DNA from: CAYFJO01 sp964343305
GTDB taxonomy: Bacteria > Planctomycetota > Planctomycetia > Pirellulales > Pirellulaceae
Reading direction: 5' to 3'
Assembly (NCBI GenBank): GCA_964343305.1
Contig: CAYFJO010000382.1
Span: 1 to 10,618 of the forward strand
Length of the DNA stretch: 10,618 nucleotides
This document shows, piece after piece, positions 1 through 5,561 of the stretch (position 1 is the stretch's first letter; each line of letters begins with the position of its first letter). The notes below the pieces were generated by a model. It had not been told where the DNA came from. It searched no databases and worked only from the letters and a program-made list of their open reading frames with translations. Position numbers and translations under genes: made by a program.

Positions 1-36
1 CCCCGCATCCATCACTGCCGCACAGCGGCCACGGCT

Positions 37-54
37 GCGGGGCGAAGTCCCCGC
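37..54. other. short GC-rich hairpin upstream of the first gene
   Basis: GCGGGG (37-42) and CCCCGC (49-54) form a perfect 6-bp stem with a 6-nt loop. A weakly T-rich stretch follows at 61-71. It could be the terminator of a gene left of the window or a piece of a dispersed repeat; nothing here decides between these. Positions 1-98 hold no gene that I can support. Confidence 0.3.
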
Positions 55-98
55 CACCGCGTAGTTTTGTTACACCCCAATAAACACACATCGCAGAC

Positions 99-1187
99 AT
101 GACGATCCTCCTGCAAAGGTTGTGTTGGAATTCGCAGGGTTGGCGCGGTCCGACCGGCGAGAAATACGGCGAGGAGGGTTCGTACGTTGGGAAGAACGGA
201 TTCGGACACGAAGAATGGAATTTCAACACGGCCGATCTGATCAACGGCAAGGTCTACGGCTACACCTACTACAATCCTCCCGCAGGGGGTGTTATCCCTC
301 TCGGACCGCACAGTATATTCTTCTTCACCATTGCCCCCGGCAAAGAACGCCTTCTTGTGGGCGGGTACCAAAATGCTCATTTCCTCACGCCGATGGAGCG
401 GCGTCAGCTTCGCATGCAACTCGAGGGCTCTGACGTGCTTGACCGGCGGGCGGAAGAGCTGGTTGCTCTTGGCATGCCCAAGCTGTCAGACCGGAGTGCA
501 GCACTTGAGCATCTTCTTCAGGATTTCGCGTTGAACGTGCACACCTCACCCCAGGACGTATTGTCATTTTCTCCCCCGCGAATACTACAATCAGAAGACA
601 CGGGTGGTCGGAATCCTCTCAGGCTCAACAGATATACAAAGCCAGTCTTTCTCGAAGAGCCACCAGCCAGCGCAACAAACGAGGACCCGGACGCCATACA
701 GCCGCATGATCCGCCGCCAGAGGATCTATTTGAGGATAGCTACGTTCGGTTTACCACCGCCAAAAAGCGCGTGATCGTCTGTCGCCACAATCTTCTCTCA
801 AACCGTTTCAAAAACTGGCTTGTTTCAGTGCACGCAACAGAAATCAACACAGAGGCACAGTCGGTAGACACAACGTGCTTGTCTGAAGGGCAGGTGTGCC
901 TCTTTGAACTCAAGACATGCCACAGCCAGTCAACTCGACATGCGTTACGTGAGGCTTTGGGCCAGCTGCTGGAATACGCCTACTATCCTGGCCGGCCAAA
1001 CTCAAAGTGGCACGCTGTCGTTCTTGACGCAGCACCCAGTGAAACTGACATACAGTGGTTTACGCAATTGGCAAAGATCCAGTTGCCGGTTGAATTGTTT
1101 TGGCTGGTTGGCGAGGATGTGTTTACTGCAAAGCTAACAAAGCATCCATTGGTGAACAAAGCCAATGCGCTCAAGCCGAAAGCGTGA
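99..1187 (+). CDS. putative PD-(D/E)XK-type nuclease with an N-terminal GFGHEEW domain, unrecognised family
   Basis: This 362-residue soluble protein has no signal peptide or membrane segment. The N-terminal ~60 residues are rich in Trp, Gly and Tyr (WNSQGW..PTG, then GFGHEEWNF) and look like a compact conserved domain. Residues ~190-215 are a Pro/Asp/Glu-rich linker. The C-terminal ~150 residues contain a pattern typical of PD-(D/E)XK nucleases: Asp257, then a hydrophobic strand ending in FELK (Glu270, Lys272), then a helix with Gln289 and Tyr293 (QLLEYAYY), which resembles the QxxxY motif of RecB-like members. This suggests metal-dependent DNA cleavage, with the N-terminal domain perhaps recognising DNA or a modified base, as in type IV restriction enzymes. 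That role is inference; the motifs are what is visible. The ATG at 99 has no clear ribosome binding site, but the product from there reads as domain sequence almost immediately. It stands alone, convergent with the gene ending at 1400. Confidence 0.6.
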   Translation: MTILLQRLCWNSQGWRGPTGEKYGEEGSYVGKNGFGHEEWNFNTADLINGKVYGYTYYNPPAGGVIPLGPHSIFFFTIAPGKERLLVGGYQNAHFLTPMERRQLRMQLEGSDVLDRRAEELVALGMPKLSDRSAALEHLLQDFALNVHTSPQDVLSFSPPRILQSEDTGGRNPLRLNRYTKPVFLEEPPASATNEDPDAIQPHDPPPEDLFEDSYVRFTTAKKRVIVCRHNLLSNRFKNWLVSVHATEINTEAQSVDTTCLSEGQVCLFELKTCHSQSTRHALREALGQLLEYAYYPGRPNSKWHAVVLDAAPSETDIQWFTQLAKIQLPVELFWLVGEDVFTAKLTKHPLVNKANALKPKA

Positions 1188-1297
1188 GTTCGGCATACCG
1201 GGTCGAGCGCGGTGTAACAAGATTGTTGCAGCCGACGTGCTACCCGTGAGATTATTCGACCATTCATGAAGATGGAAAGTTGTTCGATGGTTCAAGC

Positions 1298-1383
1298 CGT
1301 CTCGACGGAGCCTGCACGCGGCTGGAGCGACCAGTTACCGGGTGGGATTCGCACCCACTGAAAACCGCCGTCTTTGCACGGCG
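1298..1383 (-). ncRNA. cluster of hairpins, candidate structured RNA or repeat remnant
   Basis: Four short stems follow one another between two convergent genes: CCGTC/GACGG near 1299-1310, CTGG/CCAG at 1322-1334, GTGGG/CCCAC at 1342-1346 and 1354-1358, and CGCCGT/ACGGCG at 1366-1371 and 1378-1383. Read on the minus strand, the third stem has a 7-nt loop TGCGAAT, one base from a tRNA T-loop, and is followed by CCGGTAACTGG. Similar T-arm-like modules occur in several bacterial structured RNAs (group II intron RNA, cobalamin riboswitches, HEARO/omega RNAs). I cannot assign it to any of them, and no IscB, reverse transcriptase or cobalamin gene is next to it. The rest of 1188-1399 holds nothing I can name. 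Confidence 0.25.
1361..1383 (-). terminator. terminator-like hairpin for the universal stress protein unit
   Basis: On the minus strand, a perfect 6-bp GC-rich stem (CGCCGT/ACGGCG, 6-nt loop) is followed by G and TTTT (1364-1361). It lies 17 nt past the stop codon at 1400-1402, the position expected of an intrinsic terminator for the leftward genes. The T-run is short, so termination may be weak. Confidence 0.45.
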
Positions 1384-1399
1384 CACTGAACAACCCAGC

Positions 1400-1609
1400 T
1401 TAGTCGGAAGCGTGCAAGTTGTGATCAGCCGCGCACATCGCTTGGCCCATGCGAAACGCCCACAATGCAATCTCGTCGCGCGCGGAGTCAGTCTCTGGGA
1501 TGCCGTGTTTCATGATCATTGCCTGCATCGCCATTCCGGCAAACCATTTCACATCGGTCGCGCCGTTGGACAGGGCTTCTTTGGGGACAGGAAACATAGG
1601 GTTGGACAT
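1400..1609 (-). CDS. small conserved-looking protein downstream of universal stress protein
   Basis: This 69-residue protein is Met- and Ala-rich (MFPVPKEAL..., then FAGMAMQAMIMKHGIP, ending DHNLHASD). The family is not recognised. The ATG at 1609 is chosen because GGAG (minus strand, 1620-1617) lies 7 nt before it; an earlier in-frame GTG at 1636 overlaps the stop of the upstream gene and has no such site. The gene starts 23 nt after the universal stress protein stop, so the two are almost certainly co-transcribed. There is no signal peptide, and the predicted content is helical with conserved-looking acidic and His positions. It could be a small partner of the stress protein, but nothing in the sequence gives a function. 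Confidence 0.6.
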   Translation of the reverse strand: MSNPMFPVPKEALSNGATDVKWFAGMAMQAMIMKHGIPETDSARDEIALWAFRMGQAMCAADHNLHASD

Positions 1610-1632
1610 GACTTTGCTCCAATTCAATGTTC

Positions 1633-2085
1633 TCACTCAACGTCAACAGGCAACACAACGACCGGCCGTGGGCAGCCACGAATCACTTTTTCGGCGGTTG
1701 ACCCAAACAGCAGTCTTTCCAACGGCCCGCGCGAGCCGACCTTGCCTATGATCACTGCATCAACCAGCAAGTCGCGCGCGTGATCGATGATCTGTAGGAA
1801 CGGCGTTCCTTCGCAGATCATTTTCGTTACCTTGACCGGCGAAGGGGAATCGTACTCTTCCATCTGCGCCTCGACACGCGCCCGGATTTGCTTGATTGCA
1901 TCGTCTCGCTTCACGAACCCATGAGCCTCCGCAAAGTCGACATACGTCGGGTCGATGACGTGCAGCACAATCACGTTGGCATCCTCGCCCTTGACAAGTT
2001 GTAACGCCCGATCAAACGCCGCGCTCGACATCTCAGAAAAGTCGGTTGGGACCAACAACGTGGTGAATTCAAATGTGTCGCTCAT
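1633..2085 (-). CDS. universal stress protein (UspA family)
   Basis: This 150-residue single-domain cytoplasmic protein has the size and order of a UspA domain. It opens with a first beta strand LLVPTDFSE (Asp15, the usual adenine-contacting Asp) and a helix. It then has a VIVLHVID strand at ~38-45, the strand-turn EGTPFLQII, and a C-terminal nucleotide loop GKVGSRG...LFGST (Gly114, Gly117, Gly128, Ser129). It ends with the final strand PRPVVVLPV. ATP-binding members usually have G-2x-G-9x-G-S/T; here ten residues separate Gly117 from Gly128, so ATP binding is likely but not certain. Family members bind ATP or AMP and support survival in stress or stationary phase. The ATG at 2085 is preferred over the in-frame GTG at 2094, because the GTG lies inside the AGGTG that serves as ribosome binding site. 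First gene of a two-gene unit, divergent from the lipoprotein gene. Confidence 0.92.
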   Translation of the reverse strand: MSDTFEFTTLLVPTDFSEMSSAAFDRALQLVKGEDANVIVLHVIDPTYVDFAEAHGFVKRDDAIKQIRARVEAQMEEYDSPSPVKVTKMICEGTPFLQIIDHARDLLVDAVIIGKVGSRGPLERLLFGSTAEKVIRGCPRPVVVLPVDVE

Positions 2086-2345
2086 CGTTTGCACCTGCTC
2101 TGTTTAGCAACGCGAATGCTCTTAAGACCGAAGTCTCTTGATTGCAACTTACGCGCCAATTGCCATTGCCGTGCCGCAAATTCAGTTTGGAGACCATACG
2201 CGTGCGACGCTGTCACACTGATGTGCGTTCTCGCACGCAGAAAACAACCTCAAGGCAAGAACGGCAGAACTGAGGTGTGTTGGGTATACGGTTTGCAACG
2301 AAACACCAGTAACTGCCAACTGTCTACTGTTGAAAGGAGCAAGTC
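2086..2345. other. divergent intergenic region
   Basis: These 260 bp separate the divergent stress-protein and lipoprotein genes and must hold both promoters, but I see no convincing -35/-10 pair. There is a small perfect hairpin GTGCG-TTCT-CGCAC at 2223-2236 and another, AGAC-CGAA-GTCT, near 2126-2137. A strong ribosome binding site AAAGGAG (2333-2339) lies 6 nt before the ATG at 2346. Confidence 0.5.
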
Positions 2346-2912
2346 ATGAAATCTCAATTTTTGCGTTGGGCCGTGTTGCCCTTGATTACAGTTCTGATCA
2401 TCGGCTGTATCCCGTCGTTGAACCCCGTCTACACGGAGGCGGACCTGGTGTTTGATCCGGCGATCGTCGGGACCTGGGCACAAGGAGAAAAAACGAAGTG
2501 GGAATTCAGCAAACTTGGCGAGAAGAAATATCGCCTCGTCTACACCGGCAGAGACGGCAAGCAAGGTGTTTTTGTCGCGCGCCTTGCCCAACTCGACGGT
2601 GCGAGATTCCTTGATCTTTACCCAGAAAAACTCGATGCCGACCAGAGCGGTTTCTACAACTTTCATTTGGTGCCAATCCATACGGTTTATCTGGTTCGAG
2701 GCACGGAGCCGGGACTTCAGTTGGCGTCGATTGACTACGAGTGGCTGAAAAAGCACCTTGATGCGAATTCCGATACGATTCAATTCGCCACGTTTCAGAA
2801 TAAACGCTTGATCACCGCGCCTACGAATGAGTTGCAGGAATTCGTTGTTGAACACAAGGACAAGTTCACCGGCAATTTTGAATTGACACGGGTCCCCGAA
2901 GACGTCAACTAA
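2346..2912 (+). CDS. predicted lipoprotein of unknown function
   Basis: The 188-residue product starts with a short basic n-region (MKSQFLR), a hydrophobic stretch and a lipobox LIIGC with Cys21 as the lipid-attachment residue, so it should be a membrane-anchored lipoprotein exported by Sec and processed by signal peptidase II. The first residues after the Cys (PSLNPVYTEADLVFDPAIVG) are followed by TW and look like a small beta-rich domain with alternating strands (KWEFSKL, YRLVYTG, GVFVARLAQL, ARFLDLYP). That resembles periplasmic lipoproteins of unknown role common in planctomycetes; this comparison is from memory and not tested. The start is secure: AAAGGAG lies 6 nt upstream. It is transcribed alone and converges on the peptidase gene with an 18-bp gap that holds no clear terminator. 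Confidence 0.8.
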   Translation: MKSQFLRWAVLPLITVLIIGCIPSLNPVYTEADLVFDPAIVGTWAQGEKTKWEFSKLGEKKYRLVYTGRDGKQGVFVARLAQLDGARFLDLYPEKLDADQSGFYNFHLVPIHTVYLVRGTEPGLQLASIDYEWLKKHLDANSDTIQFATFQNKRLITAPTNELQEFVVEHKDKFTGNFELTRVPEDVN

Positions 2913-2930
2913 AGACAATGGGCACCCACA

Positions 2931-4556
2931 TTACCGACTCTTACGCAATTGCTTCAAGACTTCGGCAGGCGGTGTCCAGCCGATGCGGCGCACCTCGCTT
3001 GGTTCGTACTCGCACGTGATCAGATAGAGGTCCGTCTTGGCAGACTTCTCTGGCGGGACGTTGATCTGGACCTGAGTGAAACCGTTGGCATGCCATGATC
3101 GCCAGCCATCGGTGTCGCTGGGCTTGAGCAAGTGTCCGTTGAGTCGCACGGCTTTGATCGCTAGCTTGTTGTAGGGCAGGCGCAATCGAAATCCGATGCC
3201 ATGTTGAATCGATTCCGGCGAGTCGCCTTTGCTCCGCGCGGCGTCAACTGCGAGCATGATCTCGGGACCGGAGTGAACAACACCGCCGAGCGCTGCTGCA
3301 TCAACGTCGCTGTGCCCACCAGCCGCCAATAGGAATTGGTCACGGTCCTTCATAAGCACTTCGCTCGCTGCTGCCGAAGTCGCCACGAAGTACGTGTCGC
3401 GGCCATCGGTTTGTGGATACAAAACGGCTTGCGTGAAGCGGCCTTGCTTTTGCCAAAGTTCCACACGACTGCGGCGACGCTGTTCGGCGGTTTGCCCCCA
3501 ACTAGTCACGTAATGGCCGATGAATGCTTTGACGCGGTCGACCGGATAGCCGGCATAAGGTTCGTCTTGCCAGCGATGATTGCCGAGTCGAAGCAACCCG
3601 CGCAGTCGCGCGACGCCGCTTTTTTCCCAACCAACCTCAAATGCCATCACCATCGTGTGGTACTTTGCGTAGCCGTACTGAGCGGTGTAGAAGTTTGGCT
3701 GTCCTCGCCACGTCCGATCGGAAATCGGTGTCATCACCGGACCGTGATAGGATCGCTGGGCGTCGGCTTCAAAGCGATCAGATGGATATCCGGCCTCTCT
3801 TCCGGCTGCAATGATGGATTCCGTGACGCGCCAGTCCCAAGGTCGCAGCGCGTAGTTTGAGTAAGCCGAGCCCGTGATCTCGATCATCATCTGTCCCTGG
3901 TAGCGAGTCCGATCACCCAACTTGTCGACTGGATACTCCTGTAATCCCGTGCCATGCACATCCGCGTGGACATCGGGACGCCAACGATCGACAACGTTCA
4001 AGACGGCTTTCACTTCAGGCGCTTTGTCCGCGGATTTGTATTCCAGTTTCTCAAGGTCCCAGTGCTGTGGACCGCCGCCGGTGTAAGGATCGATCTTGGC
4101 GGTATTTCCAAATCGGTCTGTATGGAAAAACGCTTCAGGATGATTGATCGGCATGACAAGCAAAACTTGCTTGCGCAAGACTTCCTGCGCTTCTTCTGAA
4201 TCGCCTAGTAGCCATTCGATCAGATGTAGGATCGTTGTCGTGCCCGATCTTTCTGGACCGCCGTGTAGCGCGGTGATCAGGCAAACCTGCTTGCCATCAC
4301 TGGCGACCTTCGTGTCCGTGATTATGAGCAGATGAATCCCCAGGCCTGCGCTCGACGAACCAACTTGTTCGACGTCGAGAATCTCGGAGTGCTGCTGTTC
4401 CCAATAACGTAGAGTTGCTTCGTACTGCTCAACCGTAATACGGTGCACACGTTGCGGCGCGCTCGGATCTTGGGCTCGTTGTGCTTGCACGACACTGGTG
4501 CTGACCAGCAGCACAGCCGCCATGTGTCGCAGCATCGAGTTGTTTTGTGAGATCAT
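2931..4556 (-). CDS. secreted M14-family zinc carboxypeptidase-like protein
   Basis: This 541-residue protein has an N-terminal signal peptide (hydrophobic AAVLLVSTSVV, likely cleavage after VQA near residue 25) and so acts outside the cytoplasm. The catalytic domain (~40-320) follows the M14 order. A strand enters ALHGGPERSG (His98, Glu102 as zinc ligands), then MPINHPEAFF near 135-144 sits where family members have NPDG, with Arg148 and Asn151 as possible substrate contacts. WRPDVHADVHGTG supplies the third zinc ligand (His201, or His197), and MAFEVGW supplies a candidate catalytic Glu307. The remaining ~200 residues end in a beta-rich region that may be an accessory domain. Such enzymes remove C-terminal residues from peptides or trim murein peptides; the substrate is unknown here. 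His98 and Glu102 are three residues apart instead of the usual two. The ATG at 4556 has only a weak GAG upstream; ATGs at residues 8 and 12 are alternatives that still keep a signal peptide. Confidence 0.85.
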   Translation of the reverse strand: MISQNNSMLRHMAAVLLVSTSVVQAQRAQDPSAPQRVHRITVEQYEATLRYWEQQHSEILDVEQVGSSSAGLGIHLLIITDTKVASDGKQVCLITALHGGPERSGTTTILHLIEWLLGDSEEAQEVLRKQVLLVMPINHPEAFFHTDRFGNTAKIDPYTGGGPQHWDLEKLEYKSADKAPEVKAVLNVVDRWRPDVHADVHGTGLQEYPVDKLGDRTRYQGQMMIEITGSAYSNYALRPWDWRVTESIIAAGREAGYPSDRFEADAQRSYHGPVMTPISDRTWRGQPNFYTAQYGYAKYHTMVMAFEVGWEKSGVARLRGLLRLGNHRWQDEPYAGYPVDRVKAFIGHYVTSWGQTAEQRRRSRVELWQKQGRFTQAVLYPQTDGRDTYFVATSAAASEVLMKDRDQFLLAAGGHSDVDAAALGGVVHSGPEIMLAVDAARSKGDSPESIQHGIGFRLRLPYNKLAIKAVRLNGHLLKPSDTDGWRSWHANGFTQVQINVPPEKSAKTDLYLITCEYEPSEVRRIGWTPPAEVLKQLRKSR

Positions 4557-4647
4557 TGCTATTCACTCGCTATGGTTGAGGAAAGATGCGAAATCCCTAT
4601 GGGTGCAAGAATCAGACAAGCGGTGAGGGGGTGATGAATCATCGCGT

Positions 4648-4737
4648 TTACTTGCCGATCTTCACCAGCTCTCGTTGCGATCGGATGTAGATGTTCGACT
4701 GACCGCCGAGCAGATAGAGATCAACTTCAGCGCTCAT
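4648..4737 (-). pseudogene. remnant resembling the N-terminus of a sialate O-acetylesterase (SASA/GDSL-like) protein
   Basis: Read leftward from an ATG at 4737, 29 codons give MSAEVDLYLLGGQSN, then unrelated-looking residues, then TAA. The segment VDLYLLGGQSN matches the first strand and nucleophile block (GQSN, catalytic Ser) that opens the SASA domain of secreted carbohydrate acetylesterases. In intact proteins GQSN is followed by M and several hundred residues; here it runs IYIRSQRELV and stops. Upstream in the same frame, the codons for GLLFLCLG hint at a former signal peptide. The likely explanation is a gene largely deleted or decayed in place. A chance match is possible, as the diagnostic stretch is only ~11 residues. 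Confidence 0.4.
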
Positions 4738-4918
4738 TTTGCTGTTTTGATCGTCTCCGCGTCCCAAACAAAGGAAAAGCAAACCAGGACAGGAAACTCG
4801 TCCCATTGCTGGGCATGCACTCCATGTTCTCATGGGAAACCGCAAGCTTTGCATTGTATCACATCCCGCGCGGATGAAGCACACGTTGTAAGGCGAAGAA
4901 GTGTCCTAATTGCGTGCA

Positions 4919-4952
4919 AGACTTCCGAAGTTTTCTGAAACTTCGGAAGTCT
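4919..4952. repeat. perfect 15-bp inverted repeat
   Basis: AGACTTCCGAAGTTT (4919-4933) is followed after TCTG by its exact reverse complement (4938-4952). No T-tract follows on either strand, so a simple intrinsic terminator is unlikely. It fits a dispersed palindromic (REP-like) element or a protein-binding site. It lies 61 bp before the first operator-like site of the blaI promoter and between divergent genes, where a terminator has no obvious use. Confidence 0.8.
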
Positions 4953-5012
4953 GAATCGGCAAACTAGCACACTACCTAAGGCGGGCAGCAGATGGCAATT
5001 CAACTCGCCTTT

Positions 5013-5030
5013 TAGAGAATTCTTTCATTA
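5013..5030. promoter_or_regulatory. operator-like site 1 (degenerate dyad)
   Basis: TAGAGAAT-TC-TTTCATTA has the same left half as sites 2 and 3, but its right half matches the reverse complement at only 5 of 8 positions. It starts exactly 30 bp before site 2 and lies upstream of the -35 element. The identical 17-base string TTTAGAGAATTCTTTCA covers 5011-5027 and recurs at 5041-5057. Confidence 0.6.
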
Positions 5031-5036
5031 ATAGTC

Positions 5037-5064
5037 TTGATTTAGAGAATTCTTTCACTACAAT
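5037..5064 (+). promoter_or_regulatory. sigma-70-type promoter of the blaI-M56 operon
   Basis: TTGATT (5037-5042) and TACAAT (5059-5064) are separated by 16 bp. Each differs from the TTGACA/TATAAT consensus by at most two bases. Predicted transcription starts near 5071, giving a leader of about 40 nt. The spacer is filled by operator-like site 2, and site 3 begins just after the predicted start, the arrangement expected if a repressor blocks RNA polymerase. Confidence 0.7.
5043..5060. promoter_or_regulatory. operator-like site 2 within the promoter spacer
   Basis: TAGAGAAT-TC-TTTCACTA matches the dyad at 6 of 8 positions and covers the whole spacer between -35 and -10. A repressor dimer bound here would exclude RNA polymerase. 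Confidence 0.68.
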
Positions 5065-5072
5065 CAGCCGAA

Positions 5073-5090
5073 TAGAGAATTGATTCTCTA
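5073..5090. promoter_or_regulatory. operator-like site 3 (perfect 8-2-8 dyad)
   Basis: TAGAGAAT-TG-ATTCTCTA is a perfect palindrome with 8-bp arms around a 2-bp centre. It lies at about +3 to +20 of the predicted transcript and 20 bp before the repressor start codon. It is the best-formed of three sites placed at 30-bp intervals and is probably the strongest binding site for the BlaI-type dimer. Confidence 0.75.
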
Positions 5091-5110
5091 AGTCAATTGC
5101 AGAGGAAACC

Positions 5111-5500
5111 ATGCCAAGACAGACATCTTCGCAGCCCACAGAAGTTGAATTACAGATCCTCAGAGTGCTTTGGGATCAGGGGCCCAGCACCGTTCGGGAG
5201 ATTCACAACCGGCTGTGTGAGGAGAAAGAAACTCAGTACGCAACGACGGTAAAGATGTTGCTCGTGATGTTGGAAAAAGGTCTGGTCACGCGCGATGACT
5301 CGGTTCGACCGCAAGTTTATCGGGCTCTCGCGACCCAGAAACGAACACAGAGGCGAATGCTTGATGAAATGATCCAAAAAGTCTTCGACGGGTCGGCCAA
5401 GAGCCTTGTGCTTCAAGTGCTATCGACCGGCAAGGCGTCGGCGGAAGATCTGGATGAGATTCAACAGTTGCTGGAAAAGATGAAAAGACGTAAGGCGTGA
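5111..5500 (+). CDS. blaI: BlaI/MecI/CopY-family transcriptional repressor
   Basis: This 129-residue protein has the family's usual length. The N-terminal ~80 residues form the winged helix: PTEVELQILRVLWDQGP, then STVREIHNRL (helix 2), YATTVKMLLVMLEKGLV (recognition helix) and the wing ending RPQVYRALAT. The C-terminal ~45 residues are the helical dimerisation part (MLDEMIQKVF, EDLDEIQQLLEKM). Family members bind palindromes as dimers, block their own operon, and are inactivated by cleavage between the two parts, triggered by a BlaR1-type protease. The M56 gene follows 55 nt later, which fits that pairing. AGAGGA (5101-5106) precedes the ATG by 4 nt. Autoregulation is strongly suggested by the three dyads upstream. 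The symbol denotes the family; beta-lactam resistance is not implied, as no beta-lactamase is in the window. Confidence 0.93.
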   Translation: MPRQTSSQPTEVELQILRVLWDQGPSTVREIHNRLCEEKETQYATTVKMLLVMLEKGLVTRDDSVRPQVYRALATQKRTQRRMLDEMIQKVFDGSAKSLVLQVLSTGKASAEDLDEIQQLLEKMKRRKA

Positions 5501-5561
5501 CACTGCTGTAGAATGGTTTTGGAAAGCCACCTTACAGTCAGCGACAGCACGGAGAATGATT

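Larger units (their letters stand above)
4557..5110. other. long gene-poor region between peptidase and blaI
   Basis: This stretch of about 550 bp lies between divergent genes and has no intact gene. It contains a short reading frame resembling the start of a SASA-type esterase (4648-4737), a perfect 15-bp inverted repeat (4919-4952) and the blaI control region (5013-5110). Between 4740 and 4918 I see only a small CCATG-TTCT-CATGG hairpin and nothing else supportable. The promoter of the leftward peptidase gene must lie close to 4557-4620 but is not obvious. Confidence 0.6.

Noticed and set aside
12..419. 135-codon open frame on the minus strand over the start of the first gene
   Set aside because: It lies antisense to the 99-1187 gene, its product has no recognisable domain, and the plus-strand frame reads as coherent protein.
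1335..1360. tRNA gene suggested by the T-arm-like stem
   Set aside because: No anticodon arm, D-arm or acceptor stem can be built around it on either strand.
1280..1783. 167-codon plus-strand frame across the stress-protein unit
   Set aside because: It is antisense to the universal stress protein and the small gene, and it runs through the hairpin cluster; its composition is not protein-like.
2250..2918. 222-codon minus-strand frame opposite the lipoprotein gene
   Set aside because: The plus strand has a clear lipobox and ribosome binding site; the antisense frame shows no domain or start signal.
4675..4938. 87-codon plus-strand frame in the gene-poor region
   Set aside because: It has no ribosome binding site, no recognisable domain and ends inside the inverted repeat.
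5011..5090. CRISPR array suggested by three repeats at 30-bp spacing
   Set aside because: The shared unit is only 8-17 bp, the third copy differs, and the copies overlap promoter elements directly before a repressor gene; operators fit better.
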